Source: Metridium senile (Eukaryota > Cnidaria > Anthozoa > Actiniaria > Metridiidae). From it: a stretch of DNA of 64,000 bases. Position 1 is the first letter of the stretch; every line of letters begins with the position of its first letter. Below, piece after piece: positions 11,165 through 26,100 of this stretch. The DNA lies in contig OX459095.1 of assembly GCA_949775045.1 (NCBI GenBank), positions 33,819,564 through 33,883,563 on the forward strand, written 5' to 3'. A program made the translations under genes and the position numbers. The notes under the pieces are model-generated. The model worked only from the letters and a program-made list of their open reading frames with translations. It was not told where the DNA came from and did no database searches.

Positions 11165-14100
11165 CTAAGAAAACAGAGAAACACAAATAAACTGGATAGT
11201 ACGTTGACAGTTGAATGTAGTATTTTTCTGAATGTAATGATCATAAAGAAAGACTAATGTATTCATCGTCATCACCATGCATGATTATCATCATCGTCAT
11301 CGTTATCAGTCGTTCGTCATCATCACCACCAACACAATCATCATCATCACCACAATCATCATCATCACCACAATCATCATCATGACCACAATCATCATCA
11401 TGACCACAATCATCATCATGACCACAATCATCATCATCACCACAAGCATCATCATCATCAGCACCACAAGCATCATCATCATCATCATCACTACCCAGCT
11501 ATCACAACCATCATCACCACCACAACCATCATCACTACCACAACCATTACCACCACCACCACCACCACCACAACCATTACCACCACCACAACGATCATTA
11601 CCACCACCACACAATCATAATCCTAGTACCTGATATGGTAGTTTGTTATTCAGAGTTATCCTAGCCTCTAGCCATTGATCTCCTTGTGATCCTTGTTGTA
11701 TCCATAATCTATTTACCAGTCTACTATCAACCGTCAACACCTTCAGTTCTCCCATGGTAGCGCCATACATATGATAGTAAAAACGCATACATGAAAGAGA
11801 CGGACCACGCCACAGTGCAAGACGTGCATTATCTCCCATAACACGTGGAGACGAAGCTTCAGCATAGATGTACATCCCTGACAAAGAATCGATATGATAA
11901 TGATAATAACAATAATTTGCTTATAAAGCGCTTATTCAAGTCTGTTCTAAACACTGAAAATAACATAAAAATACATTATTTTAATTTATAAGCATATTTG
12001 AACAAGTACGCGTTTTCAGTTTTGATTTCCAGAGTGAAGGAGCTGCAACTTTGAAGGAACGTTGACCATAAGACTTGAGATTTTATGATTTTGATTTGAG
12101 TGTTATAATTAACTATATGTAGTGTATTTTAAAGCGTACCTTGTCCTCCGTGGTCTGACGATGGTCCAGTAAATCTAGAGGGTGTTGAGCCTTTCTGAAG
12201 TCTCCAATTTAAGTGATCATTTTCCATGTTAATCCATTTACAAATGTGGTAGTCATCGAAAGTACAGTTGTCAGTAAGATCTACAAACAATATAGCGTGT
12301 TTGTTGTTATCTTTGTCATTGTTAATTATCATGATTATTATGATTATCTTTTACTCCTTCTACATTTTCTATCGCCTTTTGATTGCTTCTTATTTATACT
12401 TAGTATCTCTCTTAGTCTACTCTTTTACTCCGACGAAGGGCTGAAGCTCGAAACGTCAGTAAAGTTTAGTCAACATTTTTTACGATGTTACAAATTTCAT
12501 TATATTACCTATCATGATTATAGGTGAGCGTAATGTTAACAAATGTTTGTAAATTTTTTAATTTTCTTTGTTTTAATAACAATGGTTGGCAAAACCATAT
12601 CAAAATACGTCACTGTACATCCACCTATACCATTCATATAATTATCATATCAATTACTACCATCTTTATTTTCCTTGCAGCTATTGTTTCATGTTTGTTA
12701 TCATCATCGGTATCGCCATTGTCATAACAAATTTACAGCGGTCAAACGAACAAATGCAGAGGTCAAACGACTACGCATGCGTGAAAACTTTTTCAAGGTG
12801 GTACTGATATAGCATTCTCGTACCCAGGCTAACTCGGTCGTTCATCTCTCCCGTCATTACCTCTGGTAACAACGGATTTGAGACCCTCTCAGCCCGATGC
12901 TGATTGGCCAGTAAAATCGCGCATGCGCGAGTTTCGACGTACATTGACCCTAGGGTTCTCGTTCGTGATTGGTGGAATTTCTACGATGCTCGGAGCTTTT
13001 TGAAATGTGTTTTCTGCGCATTGTTTGTTATCGATAAATTCAGTACCAGAATAGACCGATCCAAGGTTATTGCCGCCATCTTGTAGGGGGTGCAGAACTA
13101 CTGGGGCGAGCAGTAAATGTATGTAACTTTGAACTTATATAACTCCACTGGAAATTGCCGAATGTTCAATATAAACATTTCATATCAAAGATACTATGCA
13201 TGGCTATACCTGAGATCAAACTAAGGTTGTTAAATTATGTGAAACGTATGTAAACGGCGATTTCAAATCTCCCTATATTTACTGTGTAATTCTATATCTC
13301 TGAAACACAGTGTTTGTATGTAAATCTAAAATATTGATTACAGAGCCTGCAGCTCGTTTCCAAGCGCTATTTTTTGGATATGTTATAAACAAATGCAAAA
13401 CCTTTGATATACAATTTTAACTTTGAAAATCCAATGAATTGGAAGAAAAATATGTACGTTCAAAGTAGTCCAAAATCACATACATTTACTGCTCGCCCCA
13501 GTAGTTCTGCACCCCCTACAAGATGGCGGCAATAACCTTGGATCGGTCTATTGAATTGCTGTATTAAAGCTTTCTTCTCGAATTCTGTACTTCTTTCCTG
13601 CTGTTGAGGCAAGTTAAACTTTACTGACGTTGAAATGTTAATGAAGTGTATCTGATCTGTTGTTTGAAGCAAGGAATCTCAACATATGATTGAAACTAAG
13701 GTTTATAACTTATTGTAAATCATTCCCACATTTATATCATGAATATATGATTGTAAAACATTTATATAGCCTTATCAGTAATAAAAATGATTTCAATGCA
13801 TCCTGTAGTGGATATTACGAACTTTTACACTGTAATTTTGACTCTATTATAAAGCTATTATATTTGCCTTGGCTTTTCAAAATAATCTAATTATTATTAA
13901 ATGTGAGGTGTTTATAATTTCACAGGCTATAATGTACATGATGAACAAGGGGTCAATTAGTATTTTTGTATTGGTGTGTTAGATTTTGAAATGAATAATT
14001 TAGCCAATTTACTGATATAAAATTACAATTCCAAATGCTATTATTGCAACCAGTGAACTGTCACTTCATATTTATAGTAGATACATGTAGTACTTATTTA

Positions 14101-17100
14101 TATATTTTGTCATTGATATATTGATTTGTATTATTCTTGATATAAACAGGGTTAACTCTATTAACTCTGATATAAAACATAACTATGCAGAAACACTATT
14201 TGTAGATGTGCCAACATGTTATGATAATAATAACAATGGCAATCAGATAACTACACTTACAATAGTTGAAGTGGTCTTATTTCAGTTGTAATATCATTGT
14301 AAATGTGTATACCAGTAGTTTCCTTTTTTGGTACAAATCTTTATATATAAGTTTATATACAGGGTTCGTACGGGTTTTGGAAAGTTTTGGAAAAGTTTTG
14401 GAAATCGATAATTTTTTTCCAGGACCTGGAAAAGTTTTGGAAATTTTCCTTTTTGACCAGTGGGCTATGGAAAAGTTATGATTTTTTTGTTGGTTGTAAT
14501 CAGCTCCTACCTTGAAGATATTCGTTTTTGTTATATATTCCAAATTTATTAAAATGCGGATTTTTTGTAACAAATCTACCACTAGTAAATGCACTTTTTG
14601 CTAATATCTATTGTTTTGGAAAATTAGAGTAGGGGCTGTGGAAAAGTTTTGGAAAAGTTTGTTGAGAATTCTGTACGAACCCTGTATATACTTTTTGTTC
14701 TATACTCAATAGAGTGCAAATAGTATATTCATGAAATACAAATTACTAAATACTAATAAATACTGCCAGAAGTTCTATAAAATATTCAAATATCTCACAG
14801 ACATACTATATGCACTTAACTTTATATTTCACAGTCAAAATATCTTTTTAGGTAAGCATATCACATCAGAAAATACATGAAATGGAGCTCTGCAGTATTC
14901 AAATAAAAAAAATAGGATGAAAGGAACGCAGTAAAAGTCTGTTCAACGTCTCATTTCCATTCCTCATTTCATGTGTATTTAACTAAACTATATTATCACA
15001 AACCCACAGCATCTTTTTAATTAGCAGTACTGTTGATATATTTGCTGTGTTGAATAAAATTATTGCACTCTAGTGATGATATCAATAAGGGTAAAATATT
15101 ACATCATGTTCCATGACATCTTGTTTTTACAGTACAGTTACAATGTTGGGTTTTAATCTGAACTGAATATTTGAGTTCTTAATTGCACTGGCTTCATGCA
15201 GCCACAATAGAATGTGAAGTAATAGTTTGTATAATTTTAGTAGTACCAAACCAATAAGGAATGTGCATTTCAAAAAACAATAAGAATACCACATGTGTTT
15301 TCCCTCTTCTTTTTACCTACTGATCAAGGTCTAAGTCTGAGACTTACAAACTTGACATTTAATTATAATCATAATAACAATAAAGCACTTTATTTTAATA
15401 GGATAACTAGAATTACAGATGTTATTTTCATCTAGTCCCTAAATGATAATAATTAAATAGCATACATACATACATAACTATGCTGGTACTTGGATAGGCA
15501 AAACTGATTAGATGGCAGATAATGAGATTGTTCAATTGCTTGAAATAACAATAAATATTTAGATTATATCATTGTTTTGCAAAAATAACAATTTTAATTA
15601 AAAGGACATAACTAGTTACTATTAGCTGACAACAGGTTACAGTCGGGTATTCACACAAACACATAGTATTATATATGAGAGGAACATAAAGAAGATTGCA
15701 AATTTCTTTTATACTACTATCACAATCAACTGTCACAGTACAAACCTCATTAACTCTTTACTTGACAATTGAACCCTATTTTATAGACCATAAACTTAGA
15801 CTTATTAATATATATATATATATTTTTAATTTATAGGGGAAGTTTATCAATAGGGATGAAAGTCCTGTAGCTTCTACCTGTCACAAAATTAGTTTTAGAA
15901 ATTTTATCATTAACTTCTCGTTTCATTTTATTCATTTAGTGTACAAACATTATACCCATGAAACAAGTAGTAATAATTAGTACTAAGTAGTGCTAATTGA
16001 AAACAATAGAATTAGCATAAAATATTTAGTAATTTATTTTTCACGCTTTTAATGTTTGTACTCTATTGTGACAAATAAATAAATAAAAAAAAATAGAAAA
16101 CAAAATTTAAGTTATTGACAATTGGTCTGCATTGCAATAATTATCATGAATATTTCGATAAAATATGATTTTTATGATGCAGAAATGATATTTTGAACAG
16201 TTTTTATATCCCTAAAATAGACTTAAATCATCTAAAACAGGTCAATATGAGAAAAGTGAGATGACAAATGAATTGCAGAATTGGTTTTTGATATCTAACC
16301 AGAATAAAATTTACTTGATATACAACTGAAATAAGACCACTTCAACTATTGTAAGTGTAGTTATCTGATTGCCATTGTTATTATTATCATAACATGTTGG
16401 CACATCTACAAATAGTGTTTCTGCATAGTTATGTTTTATATCAGAGTTAATAGAGTTAACCCTGTTTATATCAAGAATAATACAAATCAATATATCAATG
16501 ACAAAATATATAAATAAGTACTACATGTATCTACTATAAATATGAAGTGACAGTTCACTGGTTGCAATAATAGCATTTGGAATTGTAATTTTATATCAGT
16601 AAATTGGCTAAATTATTCATTTCAAAATCTAACACACCAATACAAAAATACTAATTGACCCCTTGTTCATCATGTACATTATAGCCTGTGAAATTATAAA
16701 CACCTCACATTTAATAATAATTAGATTATTTTGAAAAGCCAAGGCAAATATAATAGCTTTATAATAGAGTCAAAATTACAGTGTAAAAGTTCGTAATATC
16801 CACTACAGGATGCATTGAAATCATTTTTATTACTGATAAGGCTATATAAATGTTTTACAATCATATATTCATGATATAAATGTGGGAATGATTTACAATA
16901 AGTTATAAACCTTAGTTTCAATCATATGTTGAGATTCCTTGCTTCAAACAACAGATCAGATACACTTCATTAAAATTTCAACGTCAGTAAAGTTTAACTT
17001 GCCTCAACAGCAGGAAAGAAGTACAGAATTCGAGAAGAAAGCTTTAATACAGCAATTCAATTCTGGTACTGAATTTATCGATAACAAACAATGCCTGTAA

Positions 17101-20100
17101 TCGTCTCAAAATGCGCTTCACGAAAACCAAAACATACCTTCATACATTCCTCATAGTCCTAAATATGCATAAAATAAGTTATAGCAGTTCAAGGTGGAGT
17201 TAGAACACAATTTCCTAACGTTTTTTGGATGTTTTCATATCTACTCCGTTTACCCGCCATTTTGAATTCTTCCTGAGCCCGTTACAAAATGAGTCAGCTT
17301 TGTGTACTTTACTTTATGCGCAGAAAACACATTTCAAAAAGCTCCGAGCATCGTAGAAATTCCACCAATCACGAACGAGAACCCTAGGGTCAATGTACGT
17401 CGAAACTCGCGCATGCGCGATTTTACTGGCCAATCAGCATCGGGCTGAGAGGGTCTCAAATCCGTTGTTACCAGAGGTAATGACGGGAGAGATGAACGAC
17501 CGAGTTAGCCTGGGTACGAGAATGCTGATATAGTTTCCATTGTAAACATTAGGTTTGTAAACATTGTAAACATAAGTGTTTGAATTATAAAAAATTCCCT
17601 ACATATTTAAGTCTGCATAACCTTTGTTATATTGTGAAACTACCATTAATTTATACTTTTGTAATTGTATTTACATTTTGAGAAAAAACGCGATAAAAGT
17701 CGTCTACTCCACACCAAAATCCTACAACGAGATTGCAGATTTGTGTGCTAGATCATTTTACGCGCATGCGTGTTCGTTTGACCACTGTGTCATCGTTATT
17801 AGTTATGGTCATCATCATGAATTCGACAAACGCAAAAACGCAAAAAAATCTCCCAATAAGGGTACCCCAGTGAAACGAAAAACAGCTAGCTCAGTCGTTT
17901 TCCAGCCCTACAAATTAAAGTCTTCCAAGGGTACCCCTGTAAAACGAAAACAGCTAGCTCGTCTTCCAGCACTACAATATCTCCCAAGGGTACCCCTCTA
18001 AAACGAATACCAGTTGTTATCTTCCAAGAGGACCCTTGTAAAGCAAAAACCAGCTGAAATTTAACTGGAACGTTTTGACTGTATCTTCTAATTTTCATTT
18101 CTTACCTTGATATGAAGGAGTGGTTAGTATCTGACGGGGTAGTTCACTGTCTAGTATAGTATCTTGTAAATACGTACATCGACCTGGACGGAACGAAATA
18201 TCGTCTACTGCAATGTCTCCGTCTGTAGTACTTCCTACTTGACCTACGATTTGGATCTGTACAATCATAGAAACAATAACAAACATTACGTGAATAAACA
18301 AATAAGCGCGTAAGCAATAATCAACAACAAACAAATTGACATAAATAGTACAAACAATTAATAAATCATGATCATGACGAGCTACAACAATAGTGTTGTA
18401 TATCCTGATTTGCATAAGTTTTTACTTGATAATAAAGTTTGAATAATAAAGTTTTATTAAACTTGACTTACTTTAATCCTTTTTTTATGTCGTTTACAAC
18501 ATTCGCGTCCGTGTTGTATTGGCTATACAATCACGCACCATCGGCTTGTGATTGTATATGTAGATACAACACATCCTCGGGAACCCAGGGGTAATCTTCT
18601 GTCGCTCGTTTCTCGCTCCCAGAATAAATACCCCTGGGAACGTAGTATATTGGAGCTTGTTCCGGAAGTCAAAATTCAAACTTATTTAACGACTCTCTTT
18701 GAATGGTTATCTTGATTTTCGTTCCCGAGGATGGATACAACATGGCCGCTCATGTTGTAAACATTACTTCTTACCTTGTAGACATTACTGTGTGTGTTCA
18801 CGTGTGCTCTTATCCACTGCGTTCCTTGGTTTCCACTCCTATACCATATCATCGTCCTGTAGTTGTTTCTAACATTGATAGATTTGATTGACAGAATGCC
18901 TATTCCACTGCCATACATGTGATAATGAAAAGTCATGCATTGTTGTCCTCTCAAATAACCGCTTGTCAGACTAGCCTTTTTACGATTCAAATGTTTAGAT
19001 GCCTCAATAAAGATATATCGACCTACAAAATAACAGAGTTTTGAGACAAAAGAACGGCTTTTTAGAGCAGATTTCATGTGACTGTGAAAAGTTCAGTGCC
19101 GTGTGCGTGACTTGTCGCGACCGTGATAGAGCAGATTTCATGTGACTGTGAAAAAGTTCAGTGCCGTGTGCGTGACTTGTCGCGACCGTGATAGAGCAGA
19201 TTTCGTATGACTGTGAAAAGTTCAGTGCCGTGTGCGTGACTTGTCGCGACCGTGATAGAGCAGATTTCGTATGACTGTGAAAAGTTCAGTGCCGTGTGCG
19301 TGACTTGTCGCGACCGTGATAGAGCAGATTTCGTATGACTGTGAAAAGTTCAGTGCCGTGTGCGTGACTTGTCGCGACCGTGATAGAGCAGATTTCGTAT
19401 GACTGTGAAAAGTTCAGTGCCGTGTGCGTGACTTGCCGCGACCGTGATAGAGCAGATTTCGTATGACTGTGAAAAGTTCAGTGCCGTGTGCGTGACTTGT
19501 CGCGACCGTGATAGAGCAGATTTCATGTGACTGTGAAAAGTTCAGTGCCGTGTGCGTGACTTGTCGCGACCGTGATAGAGCAGATTTCATGTGACTGTGA
19601 AAAGTTCAGTGCCGTGTGCGTGACTTGCCGCGACCGTGATAGAGCAGATTTCATGTGACTGTGAAAAGTAAAGTGCCGTGTGCGTGACTTGTCGCGACCG
19701 TGATAGAGCAGATTTCATGTGACTGTGAAAAGTTCAGTGCCGTGTGCGTGACTTGTCGCGACCGTGATAGAGCAGATTTCATGTGACTAGTGTGAAAAGT
19801 TCAGTGCCGTGTGCGTGACTTGCCGCGACCGTGATAGAGCAGATTTCGTATGACTGTGAAATAGGCCTATTCTGAGGTCCACCGTCGTTTAATGTCGGCC
19901 AATATCGCCAAATATGTTCACTTAATGTTCCTACATTTTTACTTTTATTTTCAATAATATCCAGCAACATAATGGTTGCTGCTCTCTTAGGCTACGTTTA
20001 CACGGTACCGGACGAAATTTTGATCGGTCAAAAATACATCCGCTTACGGGTTCCGTTTACACGAGACCGCGCTAAACGTGCAATAATTTGGACGCCTAAC

Positions 20101-23100
20101 CGGTCAAATATTCGACCTGCAAAATCGAGGATGATTTCTCAGCCGGCCCGTTCAAAAAGTTGACCTGTACCGTGTAAACAGTTTGGTCAAAAATTCGTCC
20201 GGTACCGTGTAAATGTAGCCATAAACAGCCCAGTGCGCATGGGCAGATGTTAAAACCAGTGACAAACCTTAAGGCCCGGGCAAACGGTTTCAACATTTGC
20301 TTCAACATTCATTCAATGTTGTTGAATGGCAATGTTTAAACGCTTTTAAACTTTTAAAGAATTACTTCAATAAACGTAGTCCCAGCTAAAGCAACAAGCA
20401 TCAAGCAAAGACCGAAATGAATGCTGGTTTTGTGCTGCTAATGTATTGAAATCAGACTTCACCTGCTTGTTATTAAATTACAATCACACTGTAAAAATGG
20501 CTGATACTTTAAAATGAGTAAACCCAACTTATCATAAAGAGTAAACGTTAATGTAGAATGATGTACTATTGGGTAAAACCTGGCTTTTACTCAAAAAAAC
20601 GTTAGATCAACGCATTTCGAAATATGCCGTTTTTGCAGTGCAATTTTAATATAGTACAAGTACAAAACAAGCATTCATTTCAGTCTTGGCTTGATGTCCC
20701 TCCCCTCCCTTCTCACAAATAGTATTATTACCGTTTCCATCGACATCTCTGACAGGGCCGGTCTTTAAGGAAGGTGTTCGCCCACTACCAATCTCCCAAT
20801 CAAAGTCATCATATCGGTCATTTTTCCATTCACAAAATGTTCCCGGAAATAAACAATTACCTGGAAAATAAACAAGCGAATATGAACAATAGATTATGAA
20901 TAATATTTATTACTCAGGCTACCCAGCAGGGGAGCCTGAGTCTAGGTTTACCTAGAGATTACACATGACGTAATGCCACAGGTGAACCACCTTTCAATTA
21001 CTACTCTATGACGTAGCCCGAGTAAACGCACTAAGTTCATCTAGTTAGAATAAATACATAATTGTAATAAAAAATAGCGCGCGAAATTCACACCTTTTCT
21101 TGATAATAACGCACAGCGTTTCGCGCAATTTTAGAAATAAGAAATGAACATGTTTTTTTTAAACAAGGCTGGTTATTTTTACTTTTATAAATACTTCTTC
21201 TGAAATGCTGTCTGCAGCAAAAAAAAGCCGGGCAGCTTCTGTTATACTGTTCATTCTTCAGCAGCTTGTGTCGTAACGGGATTGCGGGACAAGGTGATGA
21301 AAACGTGCACAGCGTAACCTCGCCTTTCTTGTACATGTAAACATAACGTGAGGTCGTAGTGAAATACGGAAATTAATAAATGAAGAAATCAAAACGAACA
21401 GTGGTATACAGTACCATTGGAAAGTGGAAAGGACGAAGGAATGACCGGATCAAGGACTCTCGGTGCATCGACTGTTTTATTGCACATCTTATGACTGAAT
21501 TGAATATCGTCAATGGCAATGTCACTTCTCCATCCATTGATAACAGCTTCAAATTCAATCTACAATCAACAAATGAATATTAAGATATATGTTGGTCTGT
21601 TTCACAATATGAATATTTGTTTAGATTTTTATATTGTACAGCCGTTATTAAATGATAAAATGATGATTTATGCGGTAATCTAAGCAATATGTTGACATAC
21701 ATGCACTGACTATTTTGTTATGATTTTACCAATCAACAATTGTTATAAGAACAAATTAAGAACACTAAAAATAGGGTTACAGTAATTGACTAATACACGT
21801 AAGGCCAAAAGGCCGATTGTGCGCTCATTTTACTCCACTCTCTCCATTTATGGATACAGATACAGATGGTGATAATCTCTCCCCGTCGGGGCTTTTCAGG
21901 GATTATTTACAATTATATTGAAAATGTGGAGGACTTATCGAGAACTGACTCTTGTTCTCCGTTTTATGGGTATTTACAAGGAAAGGAGAGTCGGATGGTA
22001 GTCGAAACAAGGATGTGAGTTCACTGGGTATCGATCTCTGGACCTCTCGCACCAAACGCCTCGCACTTATTAAAGGTGCCATCTTTGCTCCTTCTATGTG
22101 AACAAGAGGATGTAGACCACAATTTCTCTATTATCTATGATGTACGTTTTTAACACAATAACATACTGAATCAAATACTAAGGATATCAATACCTGGAAT
22201 GAGGGCTCTCTACAGTCAATATTAATAGTGGCATTCCTCCATAGTTTTCCCATATTGCCCTTACGATTCCATAGTAAATGTCGATGAACACCACTGCCAT
22301 GTTGGTAGACAGACAGGGATCCCGTATGCTGACCATACATGTGATATCGAAATGTCAAGCACACAAACCCGCTCAGAACTGGTCCTACTAGAATAGCCTT
22401 GTCCCCTGGAAGACGTGGCTCAGATGATTCCACAAACGCGTATTGACCTGGGACAATGGGACAATCAATTGTTTAATATTTCCTGGTGGGAATTCATTGA
22501 CAATGAACATTAACGAGTTTGAGAAGCCAGATCAAAAACTCAACCTTCGTGTTTCATCGGGGGATTCCGAAAACACCTCGAAACAATAAAAGCACTTGGC
22601 CTGTGTCCTCGTGCTTGCATCAGTTTCTCGGTGTTTGGAACCCCTGATGAAACACTCGCACTCGTTTTTGATATAGGACATCAATGACGATAACGATAAT
22701 GATAATGATGCCTTAAGTAATGACGATGTTAATGACAATGATGGTAATTATGATAAAGATAATAACGATGAAGTTGGCGTTGATTGTAATGATAATGATC
22801 ACAATGATGATAATGATTCCCATACAATATGGATATCTATTCACCTATTCGGTTAAATGTTCCGTCTGGTCCTGTAAAAGTGCTTGGTGTATTCTTGTCC
22901 AATAAACTCCAATCAAAATCATCGTGGTCTTTGTCGTTTCTCCACTGACAATATCCATCATCAAACGAGCAGTTTCCTGTTAAGATACAAGTCGTTGTTA
23001 CAGGAAACGTCTCAAAATCATACGCAGTTGTAACAGTTACTGCCCCATCTTTCAAACGATTGACTTTACTGTGAATAACTTTACTGTGAATAACAACGAA

Positions 23101-26100
23101 GATAACTCAGAATTCTAACAACATTTACTGAATACGAAAACAAATTAAAACAGGATTTAGTGGGTGGCATGGGTGGCGTAGTGGTTTACCGCGTCCCTCT
23201 CACCGCTGTGATCCAGGTTCGAGTCCCGGCTCGGGCATGAATTATATGTGAGTTGAGTTTGTTCGATGTGTTCTTCTCTCTTATGCCACGAGGACTTTTC
23301 TCCGGGTTATCCGGTTGTCCTTCCTCCACAAACATGTGAGCAGAGTTGTGTGCCAAAATATTTAACGACGAGGTGGTGAGTCTACGTCTGAGTCTGAGTC
23401 TGAGTCTCCCCAATTAGTAGGGCACTTGCGTCTGCATGCTCCGTACATTTAGACTTTAATAAGTGATCTATTTTAGTTTAATTACTATATTATGATTATG
23501 ACACATTCATATAAATACATCCACCACTTTGACACGATCTGACTATCCCATTATATAAAAACACCAAAACACACCAACAAATATCGATACTCCGACGTAC
23601 TAACCAGCTTGTAACATGCACCCCATTACCATAACATTACATTACATTACCAAAACACACTAGTCTAACCCATATACCATATTAGCACACTAACAACCTT
23701 AACACACCGACAACCCCCACCAACATACCAGCTTCCTTAAAACACCCAGCACAAGCCACAACCCTAACCCACAAACCACCTTCACTAACTTACCCGAACC
23801 ACTAGTCAATGTTAGTAATCTTTTACATACCAGCTTAACTTCGAACACCCAGCACAAGCCACAACCCCAACCCACAAACTACCTTTACAAACTAACCCGA
23901 CCAACGTAATCGTTTACATACCAACGGAGACATCGAAATTTCTGTTTCGTTTTTCACAACATGTGCCTTTGGTAAAAATGAGGTCATCTATTGCTGCGTC
24001 TCCAAGGTAACCATTCCCTATGGTACCTTCAATTACAATCTGTTGAATGGTAATACGAATGAGATGTTATACAGGCTTATGCAAATCAAAATACATTTTC
24101 ACATGCCCTACAACGATGGAATCTGTTCTCATTCAACCGCTTGGTTGTGGTTAGATCAGTGGGATCCTTGCAAACAAGGTGATAGAAAAGGACCGGGGCT
24201 GTGATTTTCCGTGAAAAACGTCCAATAAATTATGATTACCTGGTAGCAGTTGCCAGAGATGTCAATCAAAGCTTCTTTCCAGATATCACCTTGTTCTCCT
24301 TTGGTAGACCAAATCGTATCATCGGTCCTTAAACCATGTCGTTGAAAGATGGATATTTGACCGATATGTGAGCCATACAGATGGTAGTAGAGCTGAAGGC
24401 ACATTGTACCGCATAACCTGGGGCTGAGAAGCTGGGCGGTGTGTCCACGGGTACGAGGGTTTGAAGATTCGATGTACAGGTAGTAACCTAACAACAAACC
24501 AAGGGCGACAAAACCAAAAGTTCAGTGCATTGTGCATTCGACTAAATTTCTTATTTCTTATCATTTATCGAAAAATAAGCTTCAGTAGGCTTTTTTCTTG
24601 ATGCAAACGTCCACAAGAACGACGAATTTTAACTCGTTTCAACATCCATCTTGGTTCACTCAGTGTTCGTGTCAGGTAAAATCCTTTGTTTCTTGACTTT
24701 CTTTGATGTTGAGATATAAACAAAACCCTTTCTCTTTAAACGATATTTACCCTGCGAGCAGAGTCTCCTTTGCCTTCCCCGTGAGAGAGAAAGGAAAGAG
24801 AGACTCTGCCGAAAGCCTGTCGTTTTTCATTTGAGCATGCCCGCCGGTTGCTTAGAAACTGAATAATTTCCACGCCCACTTGCTATAAAATAACATTTCC
24901 GTTTCCGGTAACCTTCGACCTCGTACAACTTGTGGGCCGTAGCGAACTGATAAATGAGCGATTTGCCGTGCCCGGTCGGTAAAGAAACAAAGGTATCTTG
25001 TCCCAAGATAAATTATGTTATTCCTCTCTCTTGATAAGTCGATAATTGAAATTTCTTCAAGGAAAATAGACTTTCAAACACGTCAGTTATAGCCTTACGA
25101 ACGGTCGCCGCCATATTATGCTTATGGGCGCAGTTTTGGTCATCGGAATAAATCATTAATTCAACCGTGCGCACAAAAACAAGTTTGACCGGAAGCAAAA
25201 CCAGTTTGACTAGCCCCGGGTCTTGGGCTAGAAAGAAAGAAACGACAGGCTTTCGGCAGAGTCTCTCGTTCCTTTCTCTCTCACGGGGAAGGCAAAGGAG
25301 ACTCTGCTCGCAGGGTAAACGATATTTGATTTGGAATGATGAAGAAAGCTGCAGTAATTTTAAAATATTTTGTCATTAAAATTTCTGTAAGTTTGACGTC
25401 GAGGCGCCGTCACACTGAATGAAAACCGCTCTTTTTCAGTATACTGGGAAGCCATTTGAAAGCAACGCGCGTCGTAAAATATCAAAAACATTAATTATAT
25501 ATAAAAAAAAAAGTTATTTACCGGCTAGAGGTCGGTCCGTACATCCAAGACCGAGGGCAGTTTTTCACTATACGGACCTCCCAGCCGGTAAATAACATAT
25601 ATATATTTTTATACCCTAGCTTACCATTACGATTTGTGTGATCCTTTAACGGTCCAGTATCTTTAGTATCTGTACCCCCTTCATGTAAAGTCCAGTCAAA
25701 GGTATCTCCTATTTGTACATTGATCCACTCACAAAACCCACCATCAAAGTTACAGCTTCCTGGTAAATAATGGTTAAATAGAAAATCAGTGCTGAAGCAC
25801 CTTATTTAGAAATAGTCCCCTTCACAGTTCCCTGCGCCATCTTGAAAGCTAGCCGGGCCTTTGCATCGAAGCGAGACGAACGTTGAGAATACAATGATAG
25901 AGACCTTTTAACACCTTGCATCGCCAGAAAAACCGAACGGTCATGTGCATTAGTAACGCGACAGGCTTATGCTCTCAAGTTAACAGAGAATGTAGGGAAC
26001 CAGAATTTCCTATCCTTGATAACTCGGCCGAACCGCGTCATTAAAACAACTTTTCCCCCTCTAGGTTGATTAACCTAATTACATGCTATAATAAAAACAC

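Larger units (their letters stand above)
12813..17524. mobile_element. 4.7-kb fold-back (MULE-like) TIR element
   Basis: Left arm 12813-14294 and right arm 16317-17524 are nearly identical inverted copies ending CATTCTCGTACCCAGGC. They are flanked by a perfect 9-bp target duplication CTGATATAG (12804-12812 and 17525-17533). The left arm carries a 497-bp nested insertion and lacks about 220 bp present in the right arm. The 2-kb centre is AT-rich without a transposase. The identical short frame at 13690-13890 and 16721-16921 is an arm duplicate, not a gene. It lies in a MAM gene 1 intron. Confidence 0.85.

Noticed and set aside
11277..11633. Ile/Thr/Pro-rich and Met/Val/Gly-rich frames
   Set aside because: CAT/CCA triplet microsatellite in the last intron of MAM gene 1.
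13690..16921. Identical 66-residue frames at 13690-13890 and 16721-16921
   Set aside because: They are the two arms of a palindromic element; no codon-like features or homology recognised.
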